Made by a program: the position numbers and the translations under genes. Below, piece after piece: positions 7,686 to 16,344 of a stretch of DNA of 64,000 bases. Below the pieces are notes generated by a model. That model was not told the DNA's origin, did no database searches, and worked only from the letters and a program-made list of their open reading frames with translations. This stretch comes from an uncultured Bacilli bacterium (lineage in GTDB: Bacteria > Bacillota_I > Bacilli_A > RF39 > UBA660). Location of the stretch: the NCBI GenBank assembly GCA_934122395.1, contig CAKOWQ010000002.1, forward strand, positions 216,501 through 280,500. The letters are read 5' to 3'. Every line of letters begins with the position of its first letter. The first letter of the stretch is position 1.

Positions 7686-9902
7686 ATGAATAGTAAAAAA
7701 TATTATAAAAAACTTGATGTAATAAGATTGGTTGCTTGTATTGCTGTATTATTATATCATCTAGGTTTGTTAAAAGGTGGATATTTGGCTGTATGTACCT
7801 TTTTTGTCTTAAGTGGATATTTATCATGTATTTCTGCTTTTAAAAAGGAAAAGTTTTCGTGGAAAGAGTATTATTTAAATAGACTTACTAAAATATATTT
7901 ACCTTTGTTAATTGTAGTTTTTTTAACTATTGCAGTGGTATCGATCATTCCTAAAGTAGGATGGTTTAATTTAAAACCGGAAGCTACTTCTGTTTTGTTA
8001 GGATATAATAACTTTTGGCAACTAAGTGCTAACTTTGATTATTTTGCAAGACATGTTAATTCACCATTCATGCATTTATGGTACATTTCAATCCTTTTGC
8101 AGTTTGATCTTGTATTTCCTATTTTGTATTCTTTATTTAGAAAGACTGGAGATAAATTACATAAAGTTATTCCATGTATTTGCACTATTTTATTATCAGT
8201 AGCAAGTATTATATATTTTTATAATATGAGTTTATCTGGTAATATCATGGGAACATACTATAACACTTTTACTAGAGTATATTCATTGCTGTTAGGTGTT
8301 TTCTTAGGCTTTGTTCATTCATATTATAAAGTATTGATACCTAAGTTTTTTAAAAATAAAATTTTAGAAAATTTAGTATTCTATCTTTATTTGTTAATTT
8401 TAATTTGTTCCTTTATATTTATAGATTCTACCTCTAAATATTTTGCTTTAGCCATGATATTAGCTACTTTTATTAGCATGAGAATAATTGAATATGCAAC
8501 AATTGATGATGGAAAACTTAATATTGTAAATAAAGTAATTAAATCTTTATCTAGTGTAAGTTATGAAATCTATTTAGTCCAATATCCATTAATTTTCTTA
8601 TCCCAATATGTTAGTTTAGATAATAATTTAAAGATTTTATTAATTGTGGTATTTACGTTAGTAATCTCTTATATTGTACATTTCAGTTTGAATTTCAAAA
8701 ATAAAAAATATAGAATAATGAGATATTCAATTTTGGGAATTTTAATTATTATTTCTGCGTATGGTGCATATCAATATTTTATAGCTGAGGATCATACAAA
8801 AGAGATGAATGAGTTGAAAGAGCAATTGGCTAAAAATGAAGAGAATCTTAAAAATAATCAAGAAGAATATGCTAATAAACTTAAACAGGAAGAAGATGCA
8901 TGGATGGAAACTCTAAAAGATTTAGAGGCGGGGGAATCTAAAATAAAAGAGACTGTATCAAAACTACCAATAGTAGGTATAGGAGATTCTGTAATGCTAG
9001 GAGCTGTAGAAAACTTATCAAATCAATTTCCAAATGGATATTTTGATGCTAAGGTTTCACGTTCAATTTGGAAGGCTAGTGGCATTTTAAGTGATTTGAA
9101 TAGTCGTGGTTTATTAGGGGATCCTATTGTAATTAATTTAGGAGCAAATGGGGACTGTCCTAAATCTTGTAAAGTTGAAATAATGAAAAAATGTGGTGAT
9201 AGAAAAGTATTTTGGTTAAACACTACTAATGATGAGAATGTTAATAAAAATATTAGTGACTTTGCCGCTAATTATTCTAACTTATATGTAATTGATTGGA
9301 AAACTATATCAAGTGGTCATAATGAATATTTTTATTCAGATGGAATTCATTTAACTCCCGTTGGTAGAGAAGCATATACTAAAGTTATTTACGATGCTAT
9401 ATATCAAACATATTTAGATGAGTATAACGAAAAAAAGCAAGAGGTTATAAACAAACACGAAGATAATTTGAAGAATAAGGTTAGTTTTTATGGAAACGAT
9501 ATGTTATTAAACGTATTTGATTACCTTCAAAACGATTTTAAAGATGCCAAATATATAATAGATAAAAATTTCAAATATAAGAGCATAAGTGAACAAATAA
9601 AGACGAATATTGATGATAATACAATCACACACAAAATAGTTTTAGTTCTTGATGCTAGTAGTGGTCTTGATGCGGATGAATATCAAAAATTAATAAAATT
9701 GTGCAAAGAATATAAATTATACATTATATGCACTAATAACTATATAGATACATTAGCTAAATATGATTATGAAAATGTTGTTTTGATTAATTTTTATGCC
9801 GAGATAAAAAAGCATAATGATTATCTAATGGCTGATGGTATACATCTAACTGATAAAGGTAATAAAATGCTAAGTCAGTATCTTAGTGAAAATGTTAAAT
9901 AA
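7686..9902 (+). CDS. OatA-like acyltransferase-3 with two C-terminal SGNH-like domains
   Basis: Predicted membrane O-acetyltransferase acting on peptidoglycan or another surface glycan. Residues 1-370 form an acyltransferase-3 domain (KLDVIRLVACIAVLLYHLGL, FFVLSGYL) with about ten membrane segments. A charged coiled-coil linker of about 40 residues follows. An SGNH esterase-type domain comes next: GIGDSVMLGA near residue 430, INLGANGDC, and DGIHLTPVG near residue 551. A further 170 residues repeat the plan, ending DGIHLTDKG, but the first block reads FYGNDMLL, without the catalytic Ser. Standard OatA has only one SGNH domain. The ATG was chosen from GGTGATATT; a longer frame begins seven codons earlier. 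A TATAAT lies about 35 bases upstream. Confidence 0.88.
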   Translation: MNSKKYYKKLDVIRLVACIAVLLYHLGLLKGGYLAVCTFFVLSGYLSCISAFKKEKFSWKEYYLNRLTKIYLPLLIVVFLTIAVVSIIPKVGWFNLKPEATSVLLGYNNFWQLSANFDYFARHVNSPFMHLWYISILLQFDLVFPILYSLFRKTGDKLHKVIPCICTILLSVASIIYFYNMSLSGNIMGTYYNTFTRVYSLLLGVFLGFVHSYYKVLIPKFFKNKILENLVFYLYLLILICSFIFIDSTSKYFALAMILATFISMRIIEYATIDDGKLNIVNKVIKSLSSVSYEIYLVQYPLIFLSQYVSLDNNLKILLIVVFTLVISYIVHFSLNFKNKKYRIMRYSILGILIIISAYGAYQYFIAEDHTKEMNELKEQLAKNEENLKNNQEEYANKLKQEEDAWMETLKDLEAGESKIKETVSKLPIVGIGDSVMLGAVENLSNQFPNGYFDAKVSRSIWKASGILSDLNSRGLLGDPIVINLGANGDCPKSCKVEIMKKCGDRKVFWLNTTNDENVNKNISDFAANYSNLYVIDWKTISSGHNEYFYSDGIHLTPVGREAYTKVIYDAIYQTYLDEYNEKKQEVINKHEDNLKNKVSFYGNDMLLNVFDYLQNDFKDAKYIIDKNFKYKSISEQIKTNIDDNTITHKIVLVLDASSGLDADEYQKLIKLCKEYKLYIICTNNYIDTLAKYDYENVVLINFYAEIKKHNDYLMADGIHLTDKGNKMLSQYLSENVK

Positions 9903-9930
9903 AAAAGATATCTTTTTAGATATCATTTTC
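9901..9930. terminator. Terminator shared by convergent genes
   Basis: GATATC/GATATC stem around a TTTTTA loop, flanked by A6 on one side and ATTTTCTTT on the other, so it can end transcription in both directions. The stop of the minus-strand gene is in the loop. Confidence 0.65.
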
Positions 9931-11616
9931 TTTAACAATAGGTTCAAAATTAGCAATAGCATCAATAAGTTTTGGATGCTTTATAATAAAGTGTATAGTC
10001 GGATTAGCATTTTTTGTTATAACTACATAATTGCTTTTTACTACTGTTATATTTATGTTTTTAAAAGTTTGATAATTATTAGGGGATGCTTTATAGTTTT
10101 TATTTTTGAATTTGATAGTCGAATTATAGTGTTCTAAATATTCGTCATAAGTATATTCTATTTTTTGATTATAAAAAATATTATCTAAAGCTAAATACAT
10201 TTTTTCACTTTGAAATGTATTTTTATTATAATGAGGTATAATATCGTTGATTTGATTTTCAATTAGTATTTTTTCCATGCGCTTTTTTTCATCGCTTTTA
10301 TATTGAGTAATCTTATCTATATCATCTTTTGAAACGTTATTTCTATTTAGTATTTTTTTTAATAAACTATCTTTAATAGTAAATAGTGGTAAATTTGATA
10401 GTGTACGATTTCTGTTTCCTGAAGTATTTGCATCAGCAGTTAAAAAATTATTATATTTTTCTATATTTTCTTCTCTATATATCTGCATAAGTGGACTAGC
10501 TTTTTTTAACAACATATTTGTTTTATTTCTATAATATTCTATTTCTTTATGATTCGTACTCAAATAATATTTGCCTTTATCGTGTGCTCCGTTTATACAT
10601 TCGCCCGTTAGAGCAGCTACTCCTGATGTATAGTTTAAATGATTATATACATTATCTTGGTAATTTTTAAAGTAATATGGAGATATCTGACCAGTCATAT
10701 ATATTGGAATCCAACTTTCTAAACCAAGCATCATTTCATTAAATGGTCTATCTAAGTTGTGAACAATATTTAGATGCAATCCCTTTTTTAGGCACATGGC
10801 TATTCCAAACATCCATTTTTTTCCAAAATTGATATCTTTTGCCATATCTTCCATTGGCATATCGCTACACATAAATATTTCTTCTTTGGATTTTGCTAAA
10901 ACAGTAGCTTTAAAAAAGTCAAGTTCACCAGTTTTCATTTCTTCTATGCCGTAGTAATTTTTTGATTTTGCTTTATAAAAGGGAATTGTAGGTACTTTTA
11001 ACTTATCGAATTTTATGGCTTTTATATAGTCATTTAAATTGAAAGTGTCTAATTGATTCAAAAAATTATTTATTTCATTTTTAATTTCAATTTTATTTGT
11101 TGTTAACCATTCTGTTAATGCTAGGGTATTTAAATCTTTGATGTTACAATCTATTAAGTTTGATATTATATTTTTTTGCTCATCATTGTTATATTTTTTA
11201 ATGATATATAGTGATACCTTTTCTATAAATTCATTTTTATTTGAAGGGATCCTATCACCATTTTTGATTCGTGATAGATATGATGGATCAAAATTTAAAG
11301 CTTTTGCTAATTCGCTTATGTTGATATTTAATGCTGTAATTATTTTACTAAGATTAGTTTTTACTATTTCAAAGTCAATAGTGCATATATTGGAAGAATT
11401 ATTAAATTCATACAGTATGTCTTCTCTTTTATATTTATTATTTGATAATTTGGCAATACTGTTACTTAATTTTTTTAAATTAATTTCATCGGGAATTCTG
11501 CTACCGTTTTTATACCTACTTATTATTGATTCTGATAAATTTGTTTCTTGTGCCAATTCTTTTGATGTACAATTTACTAGTTTTATATACTTAGTTAGTA
11601 TTTCATTAAATTTCAT
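9916..11616 (-). CDS. Double-HTH (XRE-type) regulator with an unknown sensor-like domain
   Basis: Predicted cytoplasmic DNA-binding regulator of 566 residues. Two Cro/CI-type helix-turn-helix units stand in tandem: residues about 13-45 (SKELAQETNLSESIISRYKNGSRIP) and about 90-125 (ISELAKALNFDPSYLSRIKNGDRIP). The remaining 400 residues are unlike a peptidase or kinase and contain a conserved-looking core with HNLDRPFNEMMLGLESWIP and YMTGQISPYYF. I believe such regulators recur in gut Firmicutes, but I know no ligand. The ATG at 11616 is preceded by GGTGATAATT; the longer frame adds 20 hydrophobic residues and is less likely. A perfect palindrome just upstream probably controls this gene. Confidence 0.8.
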   Translation of the reverse strand: MKFNEILTKYIKLVNCTSKELAQETNLSESIISRYKNGSRIPDEINLKKLSNSIAKLSNNKYKREDILYEFNNSSNICTIDFEIVKTNLSKIITALNINISELAKALNFDPSYLSRIKNGDRIPSNKNEFIEKVSLYIIKKYNNDEQKNIISNLIDCNIKDLNTLALTEWLTTNKIEIKNEINNFLNQLDTFNLNDYIKAIKFDKLKVPTIPFYKAKSKNYYGIEEMKTGELDFFKATVLAKSKEEIFMCSDMPMEDMAKDINFGKKWMFGIAMCLKKGLHLNIVHNLDRPFNEMMLGLESWIPIYMTGQISPYYFKNYQDNVYNHLNYTSGVAALTGECINGAHDKGKYYLSTNHKEIEYYRNKTNMLLKKASPLMQIYREENIEKYNNFLTADANTSGNRNRTLSNLPLFTIKDSLLKKILNRNNVSKDDIDKITQYKSDEKKRMEKILIENQINDIIPHYNKNTFQSEKMYLALDNIFYNQKIEYTYDEYLEHYNSTIKFKNKNYKASPNNYQTFKNINITVVKSNYVVITKNANPTIHFIIKHPKLIDAIANFEPIVKENDI

Positions 11617-11664
11617 AATTATCACCAACATTAATATACCAAAGATTATATATATTTTCAATTG

Positions 11665-11687
11665 ACAAAAAGTCAATGACTTTTTGT
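11665..11687. promoter_or_regulatory. Perfect 11-bp palindrome, candidate operator
   Basis: ACAAAAAGTCA, one central A, then TGACTTTTTGT: 11-base arms with no mismatch. It lies between divergent genes, about 50 bases from the regulator start and about 70 from the zinc-ribbon gene. It contains -35-like TTGAC sequences on both strands. The sequence shows the palindrome; autoregulation by the neighbouring double-HTH protein is inference. Confidence 0.6.
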
Positions 11688-11758
11688 AAATATGCTTAAA
11701 AAAGTAAAACTAATATATTATACTTATACTATATTAAAAGAGAGGGAGATGTGATTAA

Positions 11759-12499
11759 ATGGCTTTGATAAACTGTCCTGAGTGTAATGCAAAAATTAGT
11801 GATCAGGCTGATAGCTGTCCTAAATGTGGATATGAATTAAAAAATAGAAATACTAATTCAAATTCGAATACACCTAAAGGTAAGATGGATTACAAATATT
11901 TAGTGTTAGTTGTTATAGCGGTTGTAGTTGCTTTTTTATTGTTTGGTCGAAATGGCAATAATAATTCTAGTAATAATCAAAATAATAACCAGAACAATAA
12001 TCAAAACAGCAATCAAAATAGTAATGATCAAAATGGTTACCAAAATAACACTGGAACTCTTACTTACACAAATTCTAAGTTAGGTATTTCATTTGAGTAT
12101 CCAAGTAATTATAAAATTTATGTAGGTAGTGATAATAACATTTATGTTGGGCAATCAATTGACAATGAGGGTGCTTTAATTCCATACATAGTTGTTGCTA
12201 GATATAATAATTATAATGATTGCGTTCAATTTTTAAGCGATTTTACAACGGCATTAAAGAAAAATTATGATAATGTTACTATTACAATTGATTTGATAGC
12301 AAATAATATTGGTTCAAATTATTTTTATGGTATGCAATTTATGTACAATTCAAGTGGTCATGTTGTTGTCGACAATAGATATGCAACTAATATTGGTGGC
12401 AAAGTGTTTATGGTTGGTACTAAAGAAGAAAATACAAATACAGATGAAATCAATAATGTAGCAAGAATAGTTGCTAGTTCTTTAAAGGAGGTAAGATAA
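11759..12499 (+). CDS. Zinc-ribbon, single-TM protein with extracellular domain
   Basis: A 246-residue membrane protein of unknown function. The N-terminal zinc ribbon (CPECNAKISDQADSCPKCGYE) should be cytoplasmic. A membrane helix (YLVLVVIAVVVAFLLFG) spans about residues 46-62. A low-complexity Asn/Gln linker of about 35 residues leads to a C-terminal domain of about 145 residues (SKLGISFEYPSNYKIY, then NVARIVASSLKEV), which should face outside. The C-terminal part resembles surface domains of the PsbP/DUF type by pattern only. It begins with the same MALI-x-C-x-E-C as the next gene, and the spacing of one base indicates an operon and coupled translation. Confidence 0.7.
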   Translation: MALINCPECNAKISDQADSCPKCGYELKNRNTNSNSNTPKGKMDYKYLVLVVIAVVVAFLLFGRNGNNNSSNNQNNNQNNNQNSNQNSNDQNGYQNNTGTLTYTNSKLGISFEYPSNYKIYVGSDNNIYVGQSIDNEGALIPYIVVARYNNYNDCVQFLSDFTTALKKNYDNVTITIDLIANNIGSNYFYGMQFMYNSSGHVVVDNRYATNIGGKVFMVGTKEENTNTDEINNVARIVASSLKEVR

Positions 12500-12500
12500 T

Positions 12501-13667
12501 ATGGCTTTAATAAAATGTGAAGAATGTAAAAAAGAAATGTCTTCTAGTGCTAAAGTATGTCCACATTGTGGATATGAAAATAAAACTGAGGTGTGTCCAG
12601 AATGTGGACATAAAATTAAATCAACGGATGATACTTGTCCACAATGTGGTTTCCCTATACATAAAAAAAGTGCAAGTAACATAATAACTGAAAATTTAGA
12701 CAAGATTACAGGTGCTAAATCTAAGAGTTATGTTACATTCAAAGATCTTTTTAAGAATACTTTTAAAAAACATACTGATGAAGAATTAGATGAAGTATTT
12801 GTATGCGGTTCTAAGGAAACAACACCCGATGTGAAAGACGTTAATCCAAATAAAGCAAATGCGTGGGTATATTTTAAAATTCTTGTTTTCTTCATAATTG
12901 CTTATATACCAACGTATATAGGATATGCGCAGTATCAAAATAATAATTTTTTACCAAATATGATAATGTTAGCAGCTTTTGCTGTACCTGTTACAGTACT
13001 TGTATTTTTCTTTGAAATTAATATATTTAGAAATATTCCTTTTTATAAAGTGTTAAAATACTTTATTATAGGTGGTGGATTATCACTATTTGTAGCTATT
13101 TTGTATTTTTCAATTCCTTTCTTTGAACAAAGAACTGCAGTATTAGATTTTGAAGGAGCTTTCTTTGTAGGATTAATTGAAGAAGCAGCTAAGGCTTGTA
13201 TTATTGCTTTCTTCTTATTTAGAGATAAAAAATGCAAATATATATTAAATGGATTATTAATAGGTGCAGCTGTAGGAGCAGGCTTTGGTGCATTCGAAAC
13301 AGCTGGGTACATATTAAGATATGGACTTAGTACTAATAGTTTGACTCAAATGTTGGAAGTTGCAAAATGGCGTGCGATTTTAGCACCTGGTATGCACGTA
13401 GCTTGGGCTACTATTGAAGGTGCAGCACTAATGTATGTTAAAGGATTCGAAAAATTAGATAAAAAACATTTGAATGATAAAAGATTCTTATTTATTTGTT
13501 TAATTCCTGTTGTATTACATTGGGCTTGGGATTTACCAATTTCAACACCTTTCGAAATATATAGAATAGGGTTAACTGTTGCAGCTTGGGTAGTAATTAT
13601 ATATTTTATAAATTTAGGATTAAAACAAGTAGATGATGCTAAAAAATTAGCAAAAGCAAAAGAATAA
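12501..13667 (+). CDS. Zinc-ribbon PrsW-family intramembrane protease
   Basis: Predicted glutamic-type intramembrane protease of 388 residues. Two zinc ribbons open the protein (CEECKKEMSSSAKVCPHCGY and CPECGHKIKSTDDTCPQCGF). The membrane domain from about residue 115 holds the PrsW motifs in order: LIEEAAKA (the EExxK motif), GAFETAGY, PGMHVAWATIEG and VVLHWAWD. PrsW enzymes cleave membrane-anchored anti-sigma factors in Bacillus. The substrate here is unknown; the zinc-ribbon single-pass protein directly upstream is an obvious candidate partner. AGGAGG overlaps the end of that gene, so the pair is co-translated. Confidence 0.87.
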   Translation: MALIKCEECKKEMSSSAKVCPHCGYENKTEVCPECGHKIKSTDDTCPQCGFPIHKKSASNIITENLDKITGAKSKSYVTFKDLFKNTFKKHTDEELDEVFVCGSKETTPDVKDVNPNKANAWVYFKILVFFIIAYIPTYIGYAQYQNNNFLPNMIMLAAFAVPVTVLVFFFEINIFRNIPFYKVLKYFIIGGGLSLFVAILYFSIPFFEQRTAVLDFEGAFFVGLIEEAAKACIIAFFLFRDKKCKYILNGLLIGAAVGAGFGAFETAGYILRYGLSTNSLTQMLEVAKWRAILAPGMHVAWATIEGAALMYVKGFEKLDKKHLNDKRFLFICLIPVVLHWAWDLPISTPFEIYRIGLTVAAWVVIIYFINLGLKQVDDAKKLAKAKE

Positions 13668-13676
13668 TATAAAAAT

Positions 13677-13698
13677 GGACCATATTGGTCCTTTTTTT
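13677..13698 (+). terminator. Terminator after the PrsW gene
   Basis: GGACC/GGTCC stem with ATATT loop followed by seven T. Confidence 0.85.
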
Positions 13699-13730
13699 AT
13701 GGCGATTAGATAGTAATAGAATTTATTGTA

Positions 13731-13739
13731 TGCTATAAT
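13731..13739 (+). promoter_or_regulatory. Extended -10 upstream of cysS
   Basis: TGCTATAAT, identical to the -10 of the P-type ATPase gene. A further TATAAT-like sequence lies closer to the gene, so the start point is uncertain. The leader is under 70 bases, too short for a T-box. Confidence 0.5.
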
Positions 13740-13800
13740 ATTTATGTGAAATAACACGAAATTTTCATATATTTATAATATAATTAAGAAGAGGTGTGAG

Positions 13801-15195
13801 ATGAATATATATAATACTCTTACTAAAAAAATAGAGAAGTTTACTCCAAATGAAGATGGCATTGTAAGGATGTATACGTGTGGGCCTACTGTGTATCATT
13901 ATGCTCATATTGGTAATTTACGTACCTATATTTTTGAAGACATTTTGGAAAAGGGGCTCGAATATCTTGGATATGATGTTTTAAGGGTTATGAATATTAC
14001 AGATGTTGGACATTTAACTAGTGATTCTGATTCTGGTGAAGATAAAATGGAATTAGCAAGTAAACGTGAACATAAATCTGTTTATGATATTGCTAACTTT
14101 TATGAGAATGCTTTTTTTCAAGATTGTAGTAAACTAAATATTAGAAAACCTGCTGTAGTAGAAAAAGCGAGTGCTCATATCGATACATATATTAAAATGA
14201 TATCTAAAATGTTAGAAGATGGATATGCCTACATTTCAAATGGTAATGTGTATTTTGATATAACTAAGGCTAACAATTATTATCAATTATCAGGTAAGAA
14301 TCCTGATGAACTTATGATTGGCGTAAGAGACACCGTTGAAGAGGATGAATACAAAAAGAATCCTGGTGATTTTGTGCTTTGGTTTACTAGCAGTAAATTT
14401 GGTAATCAGGATATGAAATGGGATTCTCCGTGGGGTGTTGGTTACCCTGGATGGCACATTGAGTGTAGCGGTATCAGTGGTAAGTATTTAGGTGAGTATT
14501 TAGATATTCATTGCGGAGGAGTAGATAATATATTCCCACATCACACTAATGAAATTGCTCAAAGTGAAGCATATTTTGGACACAAATGGTGTAATTATTG
14601 GGTACATGGTGAACACTTAAATGATCAATCAGGTAAAATGAGTAAATCTAAAGGAGATTTCTTAACCGTTTCCTTATTAGAGACAAAAGGGTACAACCCT
14701 TTGAGTTACAGATACTTTTGCTTAAATAGTCATTATCGTAATCAACTAACTTTTTCTTGGGAGGCTCTTGATAGTGCACAGAATGCATATAATAAATTAA
14801 AGGCTAGAATTAAGCAGCTTGATAAGACACCAAATTTAAGCGATAAAAAACTAGATTTTTATCAAGATAAATTTAAAGATGCAATTAGTAATGATTTAAA
14901 TACTTCATCTATGATTACTCTTTTATATGATGTTCTTAAAGATAATGAACTATCTGATTTTACAAAATTATATTTGATTGATGATTTTGATAAAGTATTA
15001 TCTTTAGGGTTGATTGAAGAAGATAAAGAGGTCAGCGAAGAATTGGAAGAAATGATTTTAGCAAAAATAGAAGAAAGAAATATAGCTAAAAAGAATAAAG
15101 ATTTTGCTTTGGCAGATAAAATACGTGATGAGTTATTTGAACAAGGGGTTAAACTTATTGACTCAAGAGAAGGAACTATATACGAATTAATTTAA
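13801..15195 (+). CDS. cysS: Cysteinyl-tRNA synthetase
   Basis: Charges tRNA-Cys with cysteine. The 464-residue class I synthetase shows the first zinc ligand and the HIGH-type motif together (TCGPTVYHYAHIGNLRTY), the zinc-site stretch IECSGISG, DIHCGGVDNIFPHHTNEIAQ, and SGKMSKSKGDF. The C-terminal anticodon-binding part ends ADKIRDELFEQGVKLIDSREGT, as in the family. AGAGGTG precedes the ATG. It heads the Bacillus-type run cysS, mrnC, rlmB, sigH, here with yugP inserted and yacP missing. Confidence 0.97.
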   Translation: MNIYNTLTKKIEKFTPNEDGIVRMYTCGPTVYHYAHIGNLRTYIFEDILEKGLEYLGYDVLRVMNITDVGHLTSDSDSGEDKMELASKREHKSVYDIANFYENAFFQDCSKLNIRKPAVVEKASAHIDTYIKMISKMLEDGYAYISNGNVYFDITKANNYYQLSGKNPDELMIGVRDTVEEDEYKKNPGDFVLWFTSSKFGNQDMKWDSPWGVGYPGWHIECSGISGKYLGEYLDIHCGGVDNIFPHHTNEIAQSEAYFGHKWCNYWVHGEHLNDQSGKMSKSKGDFLTVSLLETKGYNPLSYRYFCLNSHYRNQLTFSWEALDSAQNAYNKLKARIKQLDKTPNLSDKKLDFYQDKFKDAISNDLNTSSMITLLYDVLKDNELSDFTKLYLIDDFDKVLSLGLIEEDKEVSEELEEMILAKIEERNIAKKNKDFALADKIRDELFEQGVKLIDSREGTIYELI

Positions 15196-15206
15196 AGGAG
15201 ATAAAT

Positions 15207-15887
15207 ATGGAATATTATGATTTAGGTTATACTTTGATGCTTGTTAGTATACTAATTACTTTAGTTGCACAAATATTTGTTATGATTTCTTATTCAGTAT
15301 ACAAAAAAGTTAAAAATAATAGAGGAATAACTGGTGCAGAAGTAGCAAGGGAGATACTACATAAACACGCATTAGATAATATTTATGTTACAGAAACTAG
15401 AGGATATTTATCCGATCATTATGATCCTACTAGAAAGGTAATTAGATTATCGAAGGATGTTTATAATGGTACTTCTGTTGCGGCTGTTTCGGTAGCTGCT
15501 CATGAAGTAGGGCATGCAATTCAAGACAAAGAGGGATATAGTTTTATGAAATTTAGAAGTGCTATGTTTCCTATTGTAAACTTTTCTTCAAAAGCTGGTT
15601 ATGTTGCTATATTAATAGGGTTGCTTTTTGGATTTACTAATTTAATTTGGATTGGTATAGGATTAGAAATTATTATTCTTCTGTTTCAATTAGTAACATT
15701 ACCGGTAGAGTTCAATGCATCTTCTCGAGCATTAAGCGAGATAGAAAAAAATGATTTTTTAAGTAAAAGTGAACGTGCTGGTAGTAAAACAGTGTTAACT
15801 GCAGCTGCATTAACTTATGTTGCTTCTGTTCTTACTACATTAATTGAAATATTTAGACTAATAATTATTGCAAGAAGTGATAATTAA
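15207..15887 (+). CDS. yugP: YugP-type zinc metallopeptidase
   Basis: Membrane-bound neutral zinc metalloprotease of the YugP family, 226 residues. An N-terminal membrane helix (TLMLVSILITLVAQIFVM) is followed by LSKDVYNGTSVAAVSVAAHEVGHAIQD, carrying the HEXXH zinc motif. Two more membrane segments follow, and then LPVEFNASSRAL, where the conserved Glu of the family is seen. The C terminus is hydrophobic. AAAGGAG precedes the ATG, 11 bases after cysS, so it belongs to that transcript. The physiological substrate is not known. Confidence 0.92.
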   Translation: MEYYDLGYTLMLVSILITLVAQIFVMISYSVYKKVKNNRGITGAEVAREILHKHALDNIYVTETRGYLSDHYDPTRKVIRLSKDVYNGTSVAAVSVAAHEVGHAIQDKEGYSFMKFRSAMFPIVNFSSKAGYVAILIGLLFGFTNLIWIGIGLEIIILLFQLVTLPVEFNASSRALSEIEKNDFLSKSERAGSKTVLTAAALTYVASVLTTLIEIFRLIIIARSDN

Positions 15888-15912
15888 GCTCTTAAATAAA
15901 GAGCTTTTTCTT
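15886..15912 (+). terminator. Terminator after yugP
   Basis: AAGCTCTT/AAGAGCTT stem with AAATA loop, then a T-rich tail; it overlaps the yugP stop. Confidence 0.85.
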
Positions 15913-15941
15913 TTGACCTTTAGTGTTATACATAGTAAAAT
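15913..15941 (+). promoter_or_regulatory. Promoter for mrnC
   Basis: TTGACC, 17-base spacer, TAAAAT. The -35 begins in the T-rich tail of the preceding terminator. Confidence 0.7.
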
Positions 15942-15958
15942 TTAGATGTGGTGATATT

Positions 15959-16333
15959 ATGAATGTTTTAGAAATAAATGTATTAGTTTTAGCTTATTTA
16001 GGAGATACAATATATGAAAATTATGTTAGGAAATATTTGATTTCAAAAAATATTCCTAATGTTAACGAATTGCAAAAAGAAGCGATCAAATATGTTAGTG
16101 CAGTTAATCAGGCAAGATTTTTGCAAGAACTTATAAATGATAATTTTTTCTTTGATGATGAAATAAATGTGATTAAACGCGCAAGAAACTATAAGAGTAG
16201 TTCACATCCTAAAAATTGTGATATTGTAACATATAAACATGCTACAGCGTTGGAAGCAGTTATTGGATATTTGTCATTAAGTAACAAAGAGGATAGAATC
16301 AAAGAATTAATGCAAGTAATACTAAGTGATTAG
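15959..16333 (+). CDS. mrnC: Mini-ribonuclease III
   Basis: RNase III-like enzyme without an RNA-binding domain that matures 23S rRNA ends in Bacillus. The 124-residue product keeps the family layout: VLAYLGDTIYENYVRKYL near the N terminus (catalytic Asp in the LGD motif), SAVNQARFL, KRARNYKSS, and KHATALEAVIGYL with the second catalytic acidic residue. The ATG was set by GGTGATATT; the longer open frame is upstream sequence containing the promoter. It lies 12 bases before rlmB, also an rRNA-modifying gene. Confidence 0.93.
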   Translation: MNVLEINVLVLAYLGDTIYENYVRKYLISKNIPNVNELQKEAIKYVSAVNQARFLQELINDNFFFDDEINVIKRARNYKSSSHPKNCDIVTYKHATALEAVIGYLSLSNKEDRIKELMQVILSD

Positions 16334-16344
16334 TGGAGGTTAAT

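Noticed and set aside
11138..11665. A 175-codon plus-strand ORF opposite the double-HTH regulator
   Set aside because: Its product is a hydrophobic shadow of an AT-rich gene with clear HTH motifs on the other strand.
12000..12060. Repeated AATAATCAAAATAA-like units as a tandem DNA repeat
   Set aside because: They encode an Asn/Gln linker in frame within a membrane protein; no independent repeat element is implied.
13699..13800. T-box or other riboswitch before cysS
   Set aside because: The possible leader is under 70 bases, with no specifier or antiterminator structure.
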